This document shows, piece after piece, positions 26,920 through 34,456 of a DNA stretch of 64,000 nucleotides (positions are counted from its first letter, which is position 1; each line of letters opens with the position of its first letter). The translations under genes were made by a program, and so were the position numbers. This DNA comes from Actinospineispora acaciae DSM 45401 (lineage in GTDB: Bacteria; Actinomycetota; Actinomycetes; Mycobacteriales; Pseudonocardiaceae). The notes beneath the pieces are model-generated. The model was not told the DNA's origin, did not search any database, and saw only the letters and a list, made by a program, of their open reading frames with translations. The stretch is taken from NCBI RefSeq assembly GCF_000620785.1, contig NZ_JIAI01000002.1:428110-492109 (forward strand), written 5' to 3'.

Positions 26920-27613
26920 TGCCCGCCTCCACCTCGCCCAGGTACAAGCTCTCCAACAGCTCGTCGGACGCGCGCAGCTCGGCGCACCCGCCGTCGTAGA
27001 CGACCTCGCCGCCGCGCAGCACGTACGCCCGCCGCCCGAGCTCCAGCGCCAGCCGGGCGAACTGCTCGACCAGCAGCACCGCGATCCCGGCGTCGGCCAG
27101 CTCCCGCACCGCCGCCATCAGCCGCGCCACCACCCTCGGCGCGAGCCCCTGCGACAGCTCGTCGACCATCAGCGCCTTGGGCCGCAACAACAGCGCGCGG
27201 CCGAGCACCAGCATCTGCTGCTCACCCCCCGAGAGCAGCCCGCCCGCGACATGCCGGCGCTCGGCCAGCTCGGGAAACATCTCGAACACCTCGTCCACCG
27301 CGCGCCCGCCCGAGGCGACCAGGAGGTTCTCCGTGGTGGTCAGCTCGGGGAAGACGCTGCGGCCCTCCTCGACGTGCGCCAGCCCCGCCGCCACCCGCCG
27401 GAACGGCTCCTTGCGGTCGATCCGCGCCCCGTCCAGGCTGATCGTCCCGGCGGCCAGGTCCACGATCCCGGAGATCCCCTCCAGCAGCGTCGTCTTGCCG
27501 GCGCCGTTCGCCCCGAGCAGCACGGTGATCGCGCCGGCCTCGACGGACAGCGAGACGTCCCGCACCACCGGGAGGCGCTCGCGTTCCACGGTGACGCCGT
27601 CGACGCTCAACAC
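26897..27613 (-). CDS. Liv-type ABC importer ATPase (LivF-like)
   Basis: 238 residues. Walker A GANGAGKTT, signature LSGGEQQM and Walker B ALMVDELSQGL (the common Pro after Glu is Leu, the catalytic Glu is kept), plus LVEQFARLAL. It is the first gene of the importer operon. GTG at 27613 is the chosen start (a TTG follows immediately); the ribosome-binding site is weak. The 238-bp gap to the divergent methyltransferase carries two copies of the TCTAC dyad. Confidence 0.8.
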   Translation of the reverse strand: MLSVDGVTVERERLPVVRDVSLSVEAGAITVLLGANGAGKTTLLEGISGIVDLAAGTISLDGARIDRKEPFRRVAAGLAHVEEGRSVFPELTTTENLLVASGGRAVDEVFEMFPELAERRHVAGGLLSGGEQQMLVLGRALLLRPKALMVDELSQGLAPRVVARLMAAVRELADAGIAVLLVEQFARLALELGRRAYVLRGGEVVYDGGCAELRASDELLESLYLGEVEAGNGARRAG

Positions 27614-27764
27614 GCGGCGCCCACCGCGCGGCGAACCCCTGGAATGCCGTCGTACATCGGGTTCCGCACAAGCGCGTCCCTTCCGCCCCGAGGAGTGTTC
27701 GGCCTGGTCACTCGCCGGCTTGCCCCCCGCGAGCTGGCCAGATTCGGCGGCACGAGCTGTTGGA

Positions 27765-27778
27765 TCTACGCATGTTGA
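27765..27778. promoter_or_regulatory. TCTAC-N4-GTTGA operator, site C (importer promoter)
   Basis: TCTACGCATGTTGA, read leftward, ends in GTAGATCC, placing TAGATC as a -10 for the importer operon about 150 bp ahead of its first start. Site D lies 44 bp away and faces the divergent gene. Confidence 0.6.
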
Positions 27779-27808
27779 CAGACCGGGATGGTGGCGTCAA
27801 TGGTTGCG

Positions 27809-27822
27809 TCTACGCGTGTAGG
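27809..27822. promoter_or_regulatory. TCTAC-N4-GTAGG operator, site D (methyltransferase promoter)
   Basis: TCTACGCGTGTAGG, followed by the AT-rich AACAAAT, lies 29 bp ahead of the methyltransferase GTG. It is of the same type as sites A, B, C and E. Confidence 0.6.
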
Positions 27823-27851
27823 AACAAATCTCGAACCGAAGGAGCGCACCG

Positions 27852-28847
27852 GTGACGGCCTCTTCCAACACCCCGGCACCCGATGGCATCGTCGACATCG
27901 CCGTCGGTTACATGGCCGCCAAACAGCTGTTCGCGGCCAGCCGCATCGGGCTGTTCGCCGCGCTGGCCGATCGACCGCTCGGTCCGGCGGAGCTGGCCGA
28001 ACGCACCGGCGTCACGCCCCGGGTGGCCCGCATCCTGGCCGACGCGATGGCGTCGCGTGGGTTGCTCGTGCGGGCGGAGGGGTGCTACGGGCTGAGCCCG
28101 GCCGCCGCGACGTACCTCGTGGGGTCGGGGTCACGGCTGGACCTGGCGCCGTTCCTGGCGTTTCTCAACGAGGTCAGCTACCCGCACTGGGTGGGGTTCG
28201 ACGCGACGGTGGACAGCTCGGAGCCTGGCCACCTGGATCTGGGTGGCTCGCGCCGGGACACCTTCCTGGCCGGCGTGATGACCTACAACGCGCTGCACGC
28301 CGCCATGCTCGCCGACGGCTTCGACTTCGGCCCGTACCGGGAGCTGCTCGACCTGGGCGGGCTGTCCGGCGCGTTCAGCATCGAGGCGATGCGGCGCAAC
28401 GAGCGGTTGCGCACCACGTTCGTGTTCGACCCCGGCTCGGTCGACCGGGTGGTGCGGGAGGCCACCGAGGCGGGGTTCGGGCAGCGTGTCACGGGGATCG
28501 GTGCGGTGACCGACACGGCCGAGCCGCCGCGCGGTGGGTTCGACCTGGTGATGGCCAACCACGTGGTGCACCGGTTCTCCGAGGAGCAGAACGCCGGGAT
28601 ACTGGCGCGGGCGCGCGCGGCCTCGGCGCCGGGGGCGCGGCTGGTGCTGCTCGACTTCTTCCTGGACGACGACGAGCGCCAGCGCCCGCTGGACGCGCTG
28701 CACGCGGCGGAGTACCTGGTCATCGACGGGACCGTGGTGTACCCGGAGTCCGAGGTGCGCGGCTGGCTGGCCGGGGCGGGCTGGACGGTGGACGGCAGGC
28801 TCGCGTTGCCCGGCAGCCCGCGCGCGTTGTTGGCGACGGCTGGCTGA
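27852..28847 (+). CDS. SAM-dependent methyltransferase, O-methyltransferase family 2
   Basis: 331 residues, the usual size. An N-terminal winged-helix dimerisation domain (AAKQLFAASRIGLFAALAD, LAERTGVTPRVARILAD) precedes a Rossmann domain with LLDLGGLSGAFSIEAMR as the SAM-binding motif and FDLVMANHVVHRF. Such enzymes methylate hydroxyl groups of small aromatic or polyketide-like molecules. GTG start with AAGGAG 8 bp upstream. It diverges from the importer and shares its operator type, and the TetR gene follows on the opposite strand. Confidence 0.75.
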   Translation: MTASSNTPAPDGIVDIAVGYMAAKQLFAASRIGLFAALADRPLGPAELAERTGVTPRVARILADAMASRGLLVRAEGCYGLSPAAATYLVGSGSRLDLAPFLAFLNEVSYPHWVGFDATVDSSEPGHLDLGGSRRDTFLAGVMTYNALHAAMLADGFDFGPYRELLDLGGLSGAFSIEAMRRNERLRTTFVFDPGSVDRVVREATEAGFGQRVTGIGAVTDTAEPPRGGFDLVMANHVVHRFSEEQNAGILARARAASAPGARLVLLDFFLDDDERQRPLDALHAAEYLVIDGTVVYPESEVRGWLAGAGWTVDGRLALPGSPRALLATAG

Positions 28848-28855
28848 TCGGGGCG

Positions 28856-29443
28856 TTACGGGCGGGTCAGGCCGTCCAGGAACGACGTCACGAGCCGTTG
28901 CTGACGCTCCACGCTGGAGTGCTCGGCGCCGACCACGTTCATCACGGTGGCCCCGGCGTTGAGCAGCACCACCTGGTCGACGAGCAGCTCGTCCGGGGTC
29001 TCGGTGAGGATGTCGCCGTCCTCGCGGCCCTCGGCGATGAACCGGAACAGGGTGGCGCGCCAGTGCTCCAGGTGTTCGAGGTACTTCTCGTGCAGCCGGG
29101 GGTTCGACAGCGACGCGTGCCAGAACGTCAGCAGCACCTTGCCGGCCTGGATGCGCTCCTCGTCGATCGGCATCGCGGAGTGGCAGATCTCGCGCAGCGC
29201 GTCCAGGCCCCGCAGCTCGTCCAGCGAGATGTGCCTGGCCACCTTGCCCAGCGCGCGCTCGTAGGTGGCCTGGATGATGTCGTCCTTGCTGGTGAAGTAG
29301 ATCTTGAGGGCACCGTTGGCAAAGCCGGCCGCGCTCGCGATCCCGCGCATGGTGGCGGCCTCCATGCCACCGCGGGTGATCAGGTCCCAGGTGACGTCGA
29401 CGATGTCGCTGCGCCGCCGGTCGTAGTCGATGATCTTCGGCAC
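28856..29443 (-). CDS. TetR-family regulator, probable repressor of the 14-29 kb degradation/import regulon
   Basis: 195 residues. Helix-turn-helix in MRGIASAAGFANGALKIYF; all-helical ligand domain (GKVLLTFWHASLSNPRLHEKY resembles FadR/BetI-like TetR members). GTG start at 29443 preceded by GGGAAGGG. Its own promoter holds TCTAC-N4-GTAGG (site E), with TAGAAT as -10 on the minus strand. The same dyad occurs at the importer, methyltransferase, SDR/AKR and dehydrogenase promoters, so this protein is the best candidate for binding all five. Confidence 0.8.
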   Translation of the reverse strand: MPKIIDYDRRRSDIVDVTWDLITRGGMEAATMRGIASAAGFANGALKIYFTSKDDIIQATYERALGKVARHISLDELRGLDALREICHSAMPIDEERIQAGKVLLTFWHASLSNPRLHEKYLEHLEHWRATLFRFIAEGREDGDILTETPDELLVDQVVLLNAGATVMNVVGAEHSSVERQQRLVTSFLDGLTRP

Positions 29444-29480
29444 GCGTGGCCCTTCCCTATCCGATATAGCGGGCCAGGAT

Positions 29481-29494
29481 TCTACCAGCGTAGG
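29481..29494. promoter_or_regulatory. TCTAC-N4-GTAGG operator, site E (tetR autoregulation)
   Basis: TCTACCAGCGTAGG; on the minus strand CCTACGCTGGTAGAATCC gives a -10 TAGAAT 38 bp ahead of the regulator's GTG. This site is the reason for assigning the five-site set to this TetR. Confidence 0.65.
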
Positions 29495-29517
29495 ACGAAA
29501 AGTCGCCGGAGCGTGGG

Positions 29518-29898
29518 CTAGGTGGTTCGCTCGCGCAGGATGTCGGCGAGCACGGCGGCCTGGCTCAGCTCGGGTTGCTTGGTCGCGGTGAGCAGGGTCA
29601 GCGGCCCGGTTCGTGCCAGCTCGCGCAGTCGCCGCAGCCCGTCGCCGCGCTCGGGCTGCTCCAGCTCGGCGCGGTATCGCCGGTCGAACTCGGCGAACCG
29701 CTCCGGGTCATGGCCGTACCATGTGCGCAGCTCGGACGAGGGGGCAACGTCCTTGAGCCAGGTGTCCAAGTGTGCCCGTTCCTTCGTCAGCCCGCGCGGC
29801 CAGAGCCGGTCGACGAGCACCCGGTGACCGTCCCGGTCCTCCCGAGGGTCGTACACCCGCCGGACCCGGACGTCGATCCCCGCGCCGGCCTCGGCCAT
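29518..29898 (-). CDS. DUF488-family protein
   Basis: 126 residues, matching the small DUF488 family (RVYDPREDRDGHRVLVDRLWP near residues 13-33, then LKDVAPSSELRTWYGHDPERF, and the end LTLLTATKQPELSQAAVL). The family is widespread and lacks a firmly assigned reaction. ATG start. It stands alone between the tetR-type gene and a palindromic hairpin element, with no functional link to its neighbours. Confidence 0.8.
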   Translation of the reverse strand: MAEAGAGIDVRVRRVYDPREDRDGHRVLVDRLWPRGLTKERAHLDTWLKDVAPSSELRTWYGHDPERFAEFDRRYRAELEQPERGDGLRRLRELARTGPLTLLTATKQPELSQAAVLADILRERTT

Positions 29899-29986
29899 CC
29901 CGCCACGCTACCTCCGGCCGCCGCCGGTGCCTCGCCGCGCCACCCGGCCGTACAGCTCGCGCCACGCGTCCGGTCGACGGGTTTCG

Positions 29987-30049
29987 TGATCATCAGGCAC
30001 TCATGGTTGTTATAGCGCCTTGTAAGCAACCGTGGTGGCCTGATGATCA
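29987..30049. repeat. Large palindromic hairpin (REP-like element or terminator)
   Basis: Arms TGATCATCAGGC (29987-29998) and GCCTGATGATCA (30038-30049) are perfect complements. Inside them GGTTGT-TA (30005-30012) pairs with TAAGCAACC (30023-30031), leaving a loop of about ten bases. No U-run follows. It sits 33 bp past the end of the MFS gene and 89 bp ahead of DUF488. It may end MFS transcription, but its length and internal symmetry look more like a dispersed actinobacterial palindrome. Confidence 0.6.
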
Positions 30050-30081
30050 TGTGGGAGGGAGGGGGGACGGTGTGTGCCCGG

Positions 30082-31275
30082 TCAGGGGCAGCGCGCGGCG
30101 TGGTCCGGAGTGGGGGCCGGGTGCGTACGGGCCGGAGCCGGAGCCCGTAGGTACGGAGCCAGGCTGAGCAGGCCGAGCGCGGCGAGCGCGGCGCCGACCC
30201 AGAGCGGCGAGGTCAGGCCGAGTCCGGCGCCGATGGTGATCGCGCCCAGCGACGGGCCGACCACGATGCCCACGTTGGCGGTGGCCGTCGCGACGGTGGC
30301 CACCAGCGGCCGGTCGTTGCCCACCCGCATGGTGCGCGCCGAGACCGCGGGCAGTAGCGACACCCCGGACAGCCCCACGCCGACCATCGCGGCCACCGCC
30401 ACCCACGGCACCTGGGCGAACAGCGCGAAGACCACCAACAGCACGGTGAGCGCGACCAGCCCCGCGGTGAGCACCGCCATGGTGTGCCGGTCCGCGAACC
30501 GCCCGACCACCGCGTTCCCGACCACCGTCGCGGCGCCGTAGCCGAACATGAGCGCCGGGGCCACCGCGCCGTCGAAGCCGCTGACCCAGGTGAAGACCGC
30601 GGCGAGGTAGCTGAACGCCGAGAACGCCGCGCCGATCAGCAGCGCCGTGGTGGCGTACGACGCCCACAGGTGCGGGTTGCGGAACGCCGCCAGCTCGGCG
30701 CGCACCGTCACCCCCACATCGGCCGGCCGCGCCGCGCTCGGCACGAACGCCAGGATCGCGACGCCCGCCAGCGCGGTCAGCGCGGCCACCGCCCAGAACG
30801 CGCCCCGCCAGCCCACGTGCTGGCTGATCACCATGGTGGCCGGCACCCCGACCACCGAGCCGAGCATGATCCCGCCGAACACGAGCGACGCTGCCCGCCC
30901 GCGCAGCGCCGGCCCGACCAGGGATGCGGCCAGCGCCACCGCCACGCCGAAGAACGCCGACTCGGCCACTCCGGCGATCACCCGGCTGGCGAGCATCACC
31001 GCGTAGTCCGGCGCGACGGCGCCCAGCGTCTGGCCGACCAGGAACACCCCGGTGAGCAGCAGGAGCACCGGCTTGTGCCGCGCCCGCAGCAGCCCGAGGG
31101 TGAGCAGCGGCCCGCCGATCACCATGGCCGCCGCGAACGCCGAGACCAGGTAGCCGATCGCGGGCACCGACACGCCCAGCCCGCCGGCCAGCTCGGGAAG
31201 GATCCCGGCGACCATGAACTCGCTGCTGGTCATCGCGAACGTGGTGAGCCCGAGCAGGTAGATGGCGAGTGGCAT
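30082..31275 (-). CDS. MFS drug-efflux transporter (Cmx/CmrA-like, DHA1)
   Basis: 397 residues, about 12 helices. The start MPLAIYLLGLTTFAMTSSEF with MVAGILPELAGGLGVSVPAI is characteristic of the Cmx/CmrA chloramphenicol-efflux group, but substrate cannot be assumed. The frame extends upstream to 31320, but GAGGGAGA precedes the ATG at 31275 and the extension would run through the operator. The tetR-type gene is immediately upstream on the same strand, and a shared 22-bp site lies before each gene, as in repressor-controlled efflux pumps. Confidence 0.8.
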   Translation of the reverse strand: MPLAIYLLGLTTFAMTSSEFMVAGILPELAGGLGVSVPAIGYLVSAFAAAMVIGGPLLTLGLLRARHKPVLLLLTGVFLVGQTLGAVAPDYAVMLASRVIAGVAESAFFGVAVALAASLVGPALRGRAASLVFGGIMLGSVVGVPATMVISQHVGWRGAFWAVAALTALAGVAILAFVPSAARPADVGVTVRAELAAFRNPHLWASYATTALLIGAAFSAFSYLAAVFTWVSGFDGAVAPALMFGYGAATVVGNAVVGRFADRHTMAVLTAGLVALTVLLVVFALFAQVPWVAVAAMVGVGLSGVSLLPAVSARTMRVGNDRPLVATVATATANVGIVVGPSLGAITIGAGLGLTSPLWVGAALAALGLLSLAPYLRAPAPARTHPAPTPDHAARCP

Positions 31276-31300
31276 GCGCGCCGTCTCTCCCTCGTCAAAT

Positions 31301-31322
31301 TTTTCGACTGATCTGTACAAAA
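31301..31322. promoter_or_regulatory. Operator before the efflux gene, matching the one before its tetR
   Basis: Minus-strand sequence TTTTGTACAGATCAGTC (then GAAAA) matches TTTTGTATCGGTCAGTC (then AAGAA) at 31938-31959 at 17 of 22 positions. The two are the only such sites seen and precede the efflux gene and its regulator gene. Confidence 0.55.
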
Positions 31323-31338
31323 TGCGGTCACGACGACG

Positions 31339-31920
31339 TCACTCGAGGCCGGCCAGCGTGCCCTCCACGATGTCGAGCAGCGCCGTCCGGTCGGTGCTGA
31401 CCCTGGTGAGCACCCGCAGGCCGTAGTAGGCGCTCTGCACGGTGCGGGCCAGCCGCAGCGCATCCCGGTCGGTGCGGAACTCGCCGTCGCGCTGGCCCTC
31501 CTCGATCACCTCGCGCAGCGCGCCCTCCAGCTTGTCGAACTGGCGCTTGGCGGCGCGGGCCACCGCCTCGTCGCGGCCGGCGGCGTCGATCGCGGCGTTG
31601 ATGGCCATGCAGCCGCGCCGGGTGGGGTCGTCGAGGTCGGTGTCGATCACCCACAACATCAGCTCGCGCAGCCGCTGCCGTGCCGGTTTCGGTTGCCGCA
31701 GCGTCGCCAGCTGCCCCCCGAAACCGATCTCGGAGTACTTCCGCAGGCTGGTCAGGTAGAGCTGGTGCTTGCCGCCGAAGGCGTTGTAGAGGCTGCCCCG
31801 GCCGAGCCCGGTGCTGGCGCACAGCTCGGCGGTGGAGGTGGCCTCGTAGCCCCTGGTCCAGAACGTCTCCATGGCGGCCCGCACCGCCTCGGTGTCGTCG
31901 AACTCCCGGGGCCTGCCCAT
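31339..31920 (-). CDS. TetR-family regulator of the adjacent efflux pump
   Basis: 193 residues from the ATG at 31920 (MGRPREFDD, a very common TetR beginning). An in-frame start at 31956 would run through the putative operator. Helix-turn-helix: STAELCASTGLGRGSLYNAF, then GGKHQLYL. The C-terminal domain (RRGCMAINAAIDAAG) resembles TetR_C proteins with a GC motif near the dimer interface. No strong ribosome-binding site was seen, so leaderless translation is possible. Confidence 0.8.
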   Translation of the reverse strand: MGRPREFDDTEAVRAAMETFWTRGYEATSTAELCASTGLGRGSLYNAFGGKHQLYLTSLRKYSEIGFGGQLATLRQPKPARQRLRELMLWVIDTDLDDPTRRGCMAINAAIDAAGRDEAVARAAKRQFDKLEGALREVIEEGQRDGEFRTDRDALRLARTVQSAYYGLRVLTRVSTDRTALLDIVEGTLAGLE

Positions 31921-31937
31921 GGCGCGACCGTAATCTC

Positions 31938-31959
31938 TTTTGTATCGGTCAGTCAAGAA
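31938..31959. promoter_or_regulatory. Operator before the tetR-type gene (partner of 31301-31322)
   Basis: TTTTGTATCGGTCAGTC followed by AAGAA lies 18 bp ahead of the regulator ATG in the narrow gap after the response regulator gene, in an unusually AT-rich patch. Orientation on the plus strand matches the minus-strand copy before the MFS gene. Confidence 0.5.
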
Positions 31960-31961
31960 TC

Positions 31962-32573
31962 CTAGAGCCAGCCGTTGTTCTCGGCGATGCGGGCGGCGTC
32001 GGCGCCGCCGGTGGCGTTGGTCTTGCCGATGGCCGAGGACAGGTGGTTGCGGACGGTGCCGTGCGAGAGGTGCAGCTCCTTGGCGATCTCGGCCGCGGTG
32101 TGGCCGAGGCGGGCCTGGGTGAGCACCTCGCGTTCCCGGTCGGTGAGCGGGTTGACGCCGGTGGCCAGCGACTCGGCGGCCAGTTCGGGGTCGACGGCGC
32201 GCAGCCCGCCGTGCACCCGCCGGATGGCGTCGACCAGGCGCTCGGGCGGGGCGTCCTTGAGCACGAACCCGCTCGCCCCCGCGGCCATCGCCCTGGCGAA
32301 GTACCCGGGGCGGCCGAACGTGGTGCAGATGATGATCCGGCAGCCGGGTTGGGCGGCGCGCAGCTCGGCTGCGGTGGCCAGCCCGTCCTTGCCCGGCATC
32401 TGCACGTCGAGCAGGGCCACGTCCGGGCGGGTGTCGGCGGCGGCTCGCAGCGCATCCTCGCCGGTGGCCGCCTCGGCGACCACGGTGATGTCCGGCTCCA
32501 GGTTGAGCACGGCGACCAGACCGCCCCGGACCAGCGCCTGGTCGTCGGCCACCAGCACCTTGATCACGTTCAT
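31962..32573 (-). CDS. NarL/LuxR-type response regulator
   Basis: 203 residues. Receiver domain with acidic pocket VADDQALVRGG, phospho-acceptor Asp in VALLDVQMPGKDG, and C-terminal LuxR helix-turn-helix (LTDREREVLTQARLGHTAAE, then HLSHGTVRNHLSSAIGKTNA). It overlaps the kinase gene by ATGA and is its cognate partner. It probably controls its own operon, perhaps through the dyads at 34412-34456; the stimulus is unknown. Confidence 0.9.
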   Translation of the reverse strand: MNVIKVLVADDQALVRGGLVAVLNLEPDITVVAEAATGEDALRAAADTRPDVALLDVQMPGKDGLATAAELRAAQPGCRIIICTTFGRPGYFARAMAAGASGFVLKDAPPERLVDAIRRVHGGLRAVDPELAAESLATGVNPLTDREREVLTQARLGHTAAEIAKELHLSHGTVRNHLSSAIGKTNATGGADAARIAENNGWL

Positions 32574-33721
32574 CGCGGCACCTCCGCGCGCAGCCGGTAC
32601 CCGCCGGCGGGCAAGGGCGCGGCGGTGACGGTGCCGTGCACGGCGGCCATCCGCTCGGCCAGGCCCGCGAGCCCGTTGCCCGGCGCTCCCGGCGGCTCGG
32701 CGCCCGGCGGGCCGTCGTCGACCACCTCCAGCCAGTGCGCGGCCAGCCGCACGGTGCACCGGCTCGCGCCGCTGTGCCGGATCACGTTGGTCACCCCTTC
32801 GCGCAGGACGTAGGCGAGCGGCTCCTCCAACCCGGGCGCCACGTCGTCCACGGCGTGCGGCAGGTCGGCCTCGATCCCGGCGGCCCGCAGCGCCGCACGC
32901 GCGGACACCAGCTCGGCGGCCAGCGACATCCGCCGCTGGTCCGACACGGTGGCGCGGATGTCCGCCAGCGCCCGCCGGGACAGCTCCTCGGTGTCCCTGA
33001 TCTCCGTGAGCACCCGGTCGGCGGGGGCGCCGCTCTCCAGCAGGCGCCGCGACAGCGAGGTCTTCACCGTGATCGTCGTGAGGCTGTGGCCGAGCACGTC
33101 GTGCAGGTCGCGGGCCAGCCGGGCGCGCTCACCGGCCACCGCGAGCTCCCGGATCTCCGAACGGGCCGCTTGCAGCTTGCCGGCGATCCGGACGATTCGG
33201 GACAGGCTCAGGGTGATGACCGCGATCAACGCCAGCATCACGGTGCTCAACCAGTCCGGCCGGCCGGCGTGCAGCCAGGAGGCGAGCGGACAGAACGCGA
33301 TGCACGCCATCCCGATCCACTGCGCCCAGCCCAACGGCAGCAACATCACCGAGCCGCTCAACGCATAGCCGAGCACGCCCGGGGAGGTGTTGCCCTCGAC
33401 CACCAGGTAGCCGATGCCCAGCACGAACAGCGTGACGACCAGCGCGATCCGCCCGGCCGGCGGCCAGCGTGTCGCCAGCCACCACACCGCCAGGTACGCC
33501 GTGCCGTAACAGGCGGCCAGCGGCGCCAGCCAGGCGACCGGGCTGCCCACCCGCACCGCCTCGGTCACGGCCGGCAGCAGGAACACCACGAACAGCGACG
33601 CCAGGATCCGGTCCCGCCGGCGGGCTCGACCCCAGTACCCGGACGGATCGAACGTCGGCCATTCCAGCGGATCGACCCGGAAGTCGTCCGGGTCGTCCCT
33701 GCCGGTCTCGGCGCTGCTCAC
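32570..33721 (-). CDS. DesK-type sensor histidine kinase
   Basis: 383 residues. About five or six membrane helices in the first 180 residues, then the HisKA_3 box ARLARDLHDVLGHSLTTI with the phospho-acceptor His, and a short HATPase domain (YVLREGVTNVIRHSGAS, then GNGLAGLAERM). The lack of an extracellular sensor loop suggests membrane or intramembrane sensing, as in DesK-like kinases. Coupled to the downstream response regulator and 10 bp after the VC0807-like gene. Confidence 0.9.
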   Translation of the reverse strand: MSSAETGRDDPDDFRVDPLEWPTFDPSGYWGRARRRDRILASLFVVFLLPAVTEAVRVGSPVAWLAPLAACYGTAYLAVWWLATRWPPAGRIALVVTLFVLGIGYLVVEGNTSPGVLGYALSGSVMLLPLGWAQWIGMACIAFCPLASWLHAGRPDWLSTVMLALIAVITLSLSRIVRIAGKLQAARSEIRELAVAGERARLARDLHDVLGHSLTTITVKTSLSRRLLESGAPADRVLTEIRDTEELSRRALADIRATVSDQRRMSLAAELVSARAALRAAGIEADLPHAVDDVAPGLEEPLAYVLREGVTNVIRHSGASRCTVRLAAHWLEVVDDGPPGAEPPGAPGNGLAGLAERMAAVHGTVTAAPLPAGGYRLRAEVPR

Positions 33722-33731
33722 CGGGCCAACC

Positions 33732-34361
33732 CTACGGACGGCCGGCGCGGCCTCGGATCGTCCACGTGATCAGGACGCCGTACGTGGCGACCATGAGTGC
33801 GGTGGACGCGGCCACGGCGACGTCGACGGGCAGCAGGTAGACCAGCGGGACCCGGAGCACGGCCTCGGCGAGCAGCCCGCCGCCCCAGCCGGCGGACAAC
33901 ACGTACCAGCGCCGGCGCAGGGCGGGCTCGGCGGCGGTTCGTGCGCGCAGCTCGGCGGCGGCGTCCGGGCCGGCGAACCGCTGCGCCGCGTAGTAGCACA
34001 GCGGGCTTCGGGTCAGGCAGCTCGCCAGGAACACGATCCCGGCCACACCGTTGACGATGGACTCCTTGACCAGCATGAACCGTTGATCGCCCGTGAGGAA
34101 CGCCAGCCCGAGCCCGGCCGCGAACAGCACCAGCAGGAACGCCGCGAACACGTCCAGGTTGCGGCGCCGCAGGGCGACCCAGACGATGCGCGCGACACAC
34201 GCGACGGTGCCGGCCGTCAGCGCCACGAAGTCGCCGAGGCCCAGCGCGCGGGCGCCGTAGTAGACGGCCACCGGAATGCCGACGTCTGCGGCCAGCGGAC
34301 GCACCATCGTCCGAAAGCTGGGGCGGGCGGTCTTGGTTGTGGTCGTCGTGGTCCTGGTCAT
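33732..34361 (-). CDS. VC0807-family integral membrane protein
   Basis: 209 residues with about six hydrophobic helices. Motifs DVGIPVAVYYGARALGLGD, FLTGDQRFMLVKESIVNGVA and LTRSPLCYYAAQRFAG are typical of the uncharacterised VC0807 family. The start at 34361 follows AGGAGAA. The low-complexity RTTTTTTKT is just after the start. It is first in an operon with the DesK-type kinase and its regulator, so it may help sensing or be the system's main output. Confidence 0.75.
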   Translation of the reverse strand: MTRTTTTTTKTARPSFRTMVRPLAADVGIPVAVYYGARALGLGDFVALTAGTVACVARIVWVALRRRNLDVFAAFLLVLFAAGLGLAFLTGDQRFMLVKESIVNGVAGIVFLASCLTRSPLCYYAAQRFAGPDAAAELRARTAAEPALRRRWYVLSAGWGGGLLAEAVLRVPLVYLLPVDVAVAASTALMVATYGVLITWTIRGRAGRP

Positions 34362-34411
34362 CGCTTCTCCTGAAATCGTCACAGGTGAAGCGTCGCGCGC
34401 GGTGGCCGCCC

Positions 34412-34456
34412 GTGACCCCGACAGCGGTCACCGTCCGGGGATGACAGTTGTCATCC
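34412..34456. promoter_or_regulatory. Two dyads upstream of the VC0807/two-component operon
   Basis: GTGACC (34412-34417) and GGTCAC (34426-34431) form one dyad with 8 bp between arms. GGATGACAGTTGTCATCC (34439-34456) is an 8-bp perfect inverted repeat with a two-base centre, overlapping the stop of the oxidoreductase gene. A two-base loop disfavours a terminator. NarL-type regulators bind such dyads, so autoregulation is plausible. Confidence 0.4.

Noticed and set aside
24520..27441. A 973-codon open frame opposite the importer genes, and similar long antisense frames elsewhere
   Set aside because: Composition is almost only Arg, Gly, Pro, Ala, His and Gln with no domain motifs. Such frames are expected opposite GC-rich genes; the minus-strand importer genes have clear motifs.
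29981..30060. The hairpin read as a tRNA or small RNA gene
   Set aside because: It is one long imperfect hairpin with no cloverleaf arms or promoter-like sequence.
34340..34361. Low-complexity Thr repeats at the start of the VC0807-like protein
   Set aside because: A short simple-sequence ACC/ACG run encoding TTTTTT; no sign of function and too short to be a regulatory repeat.
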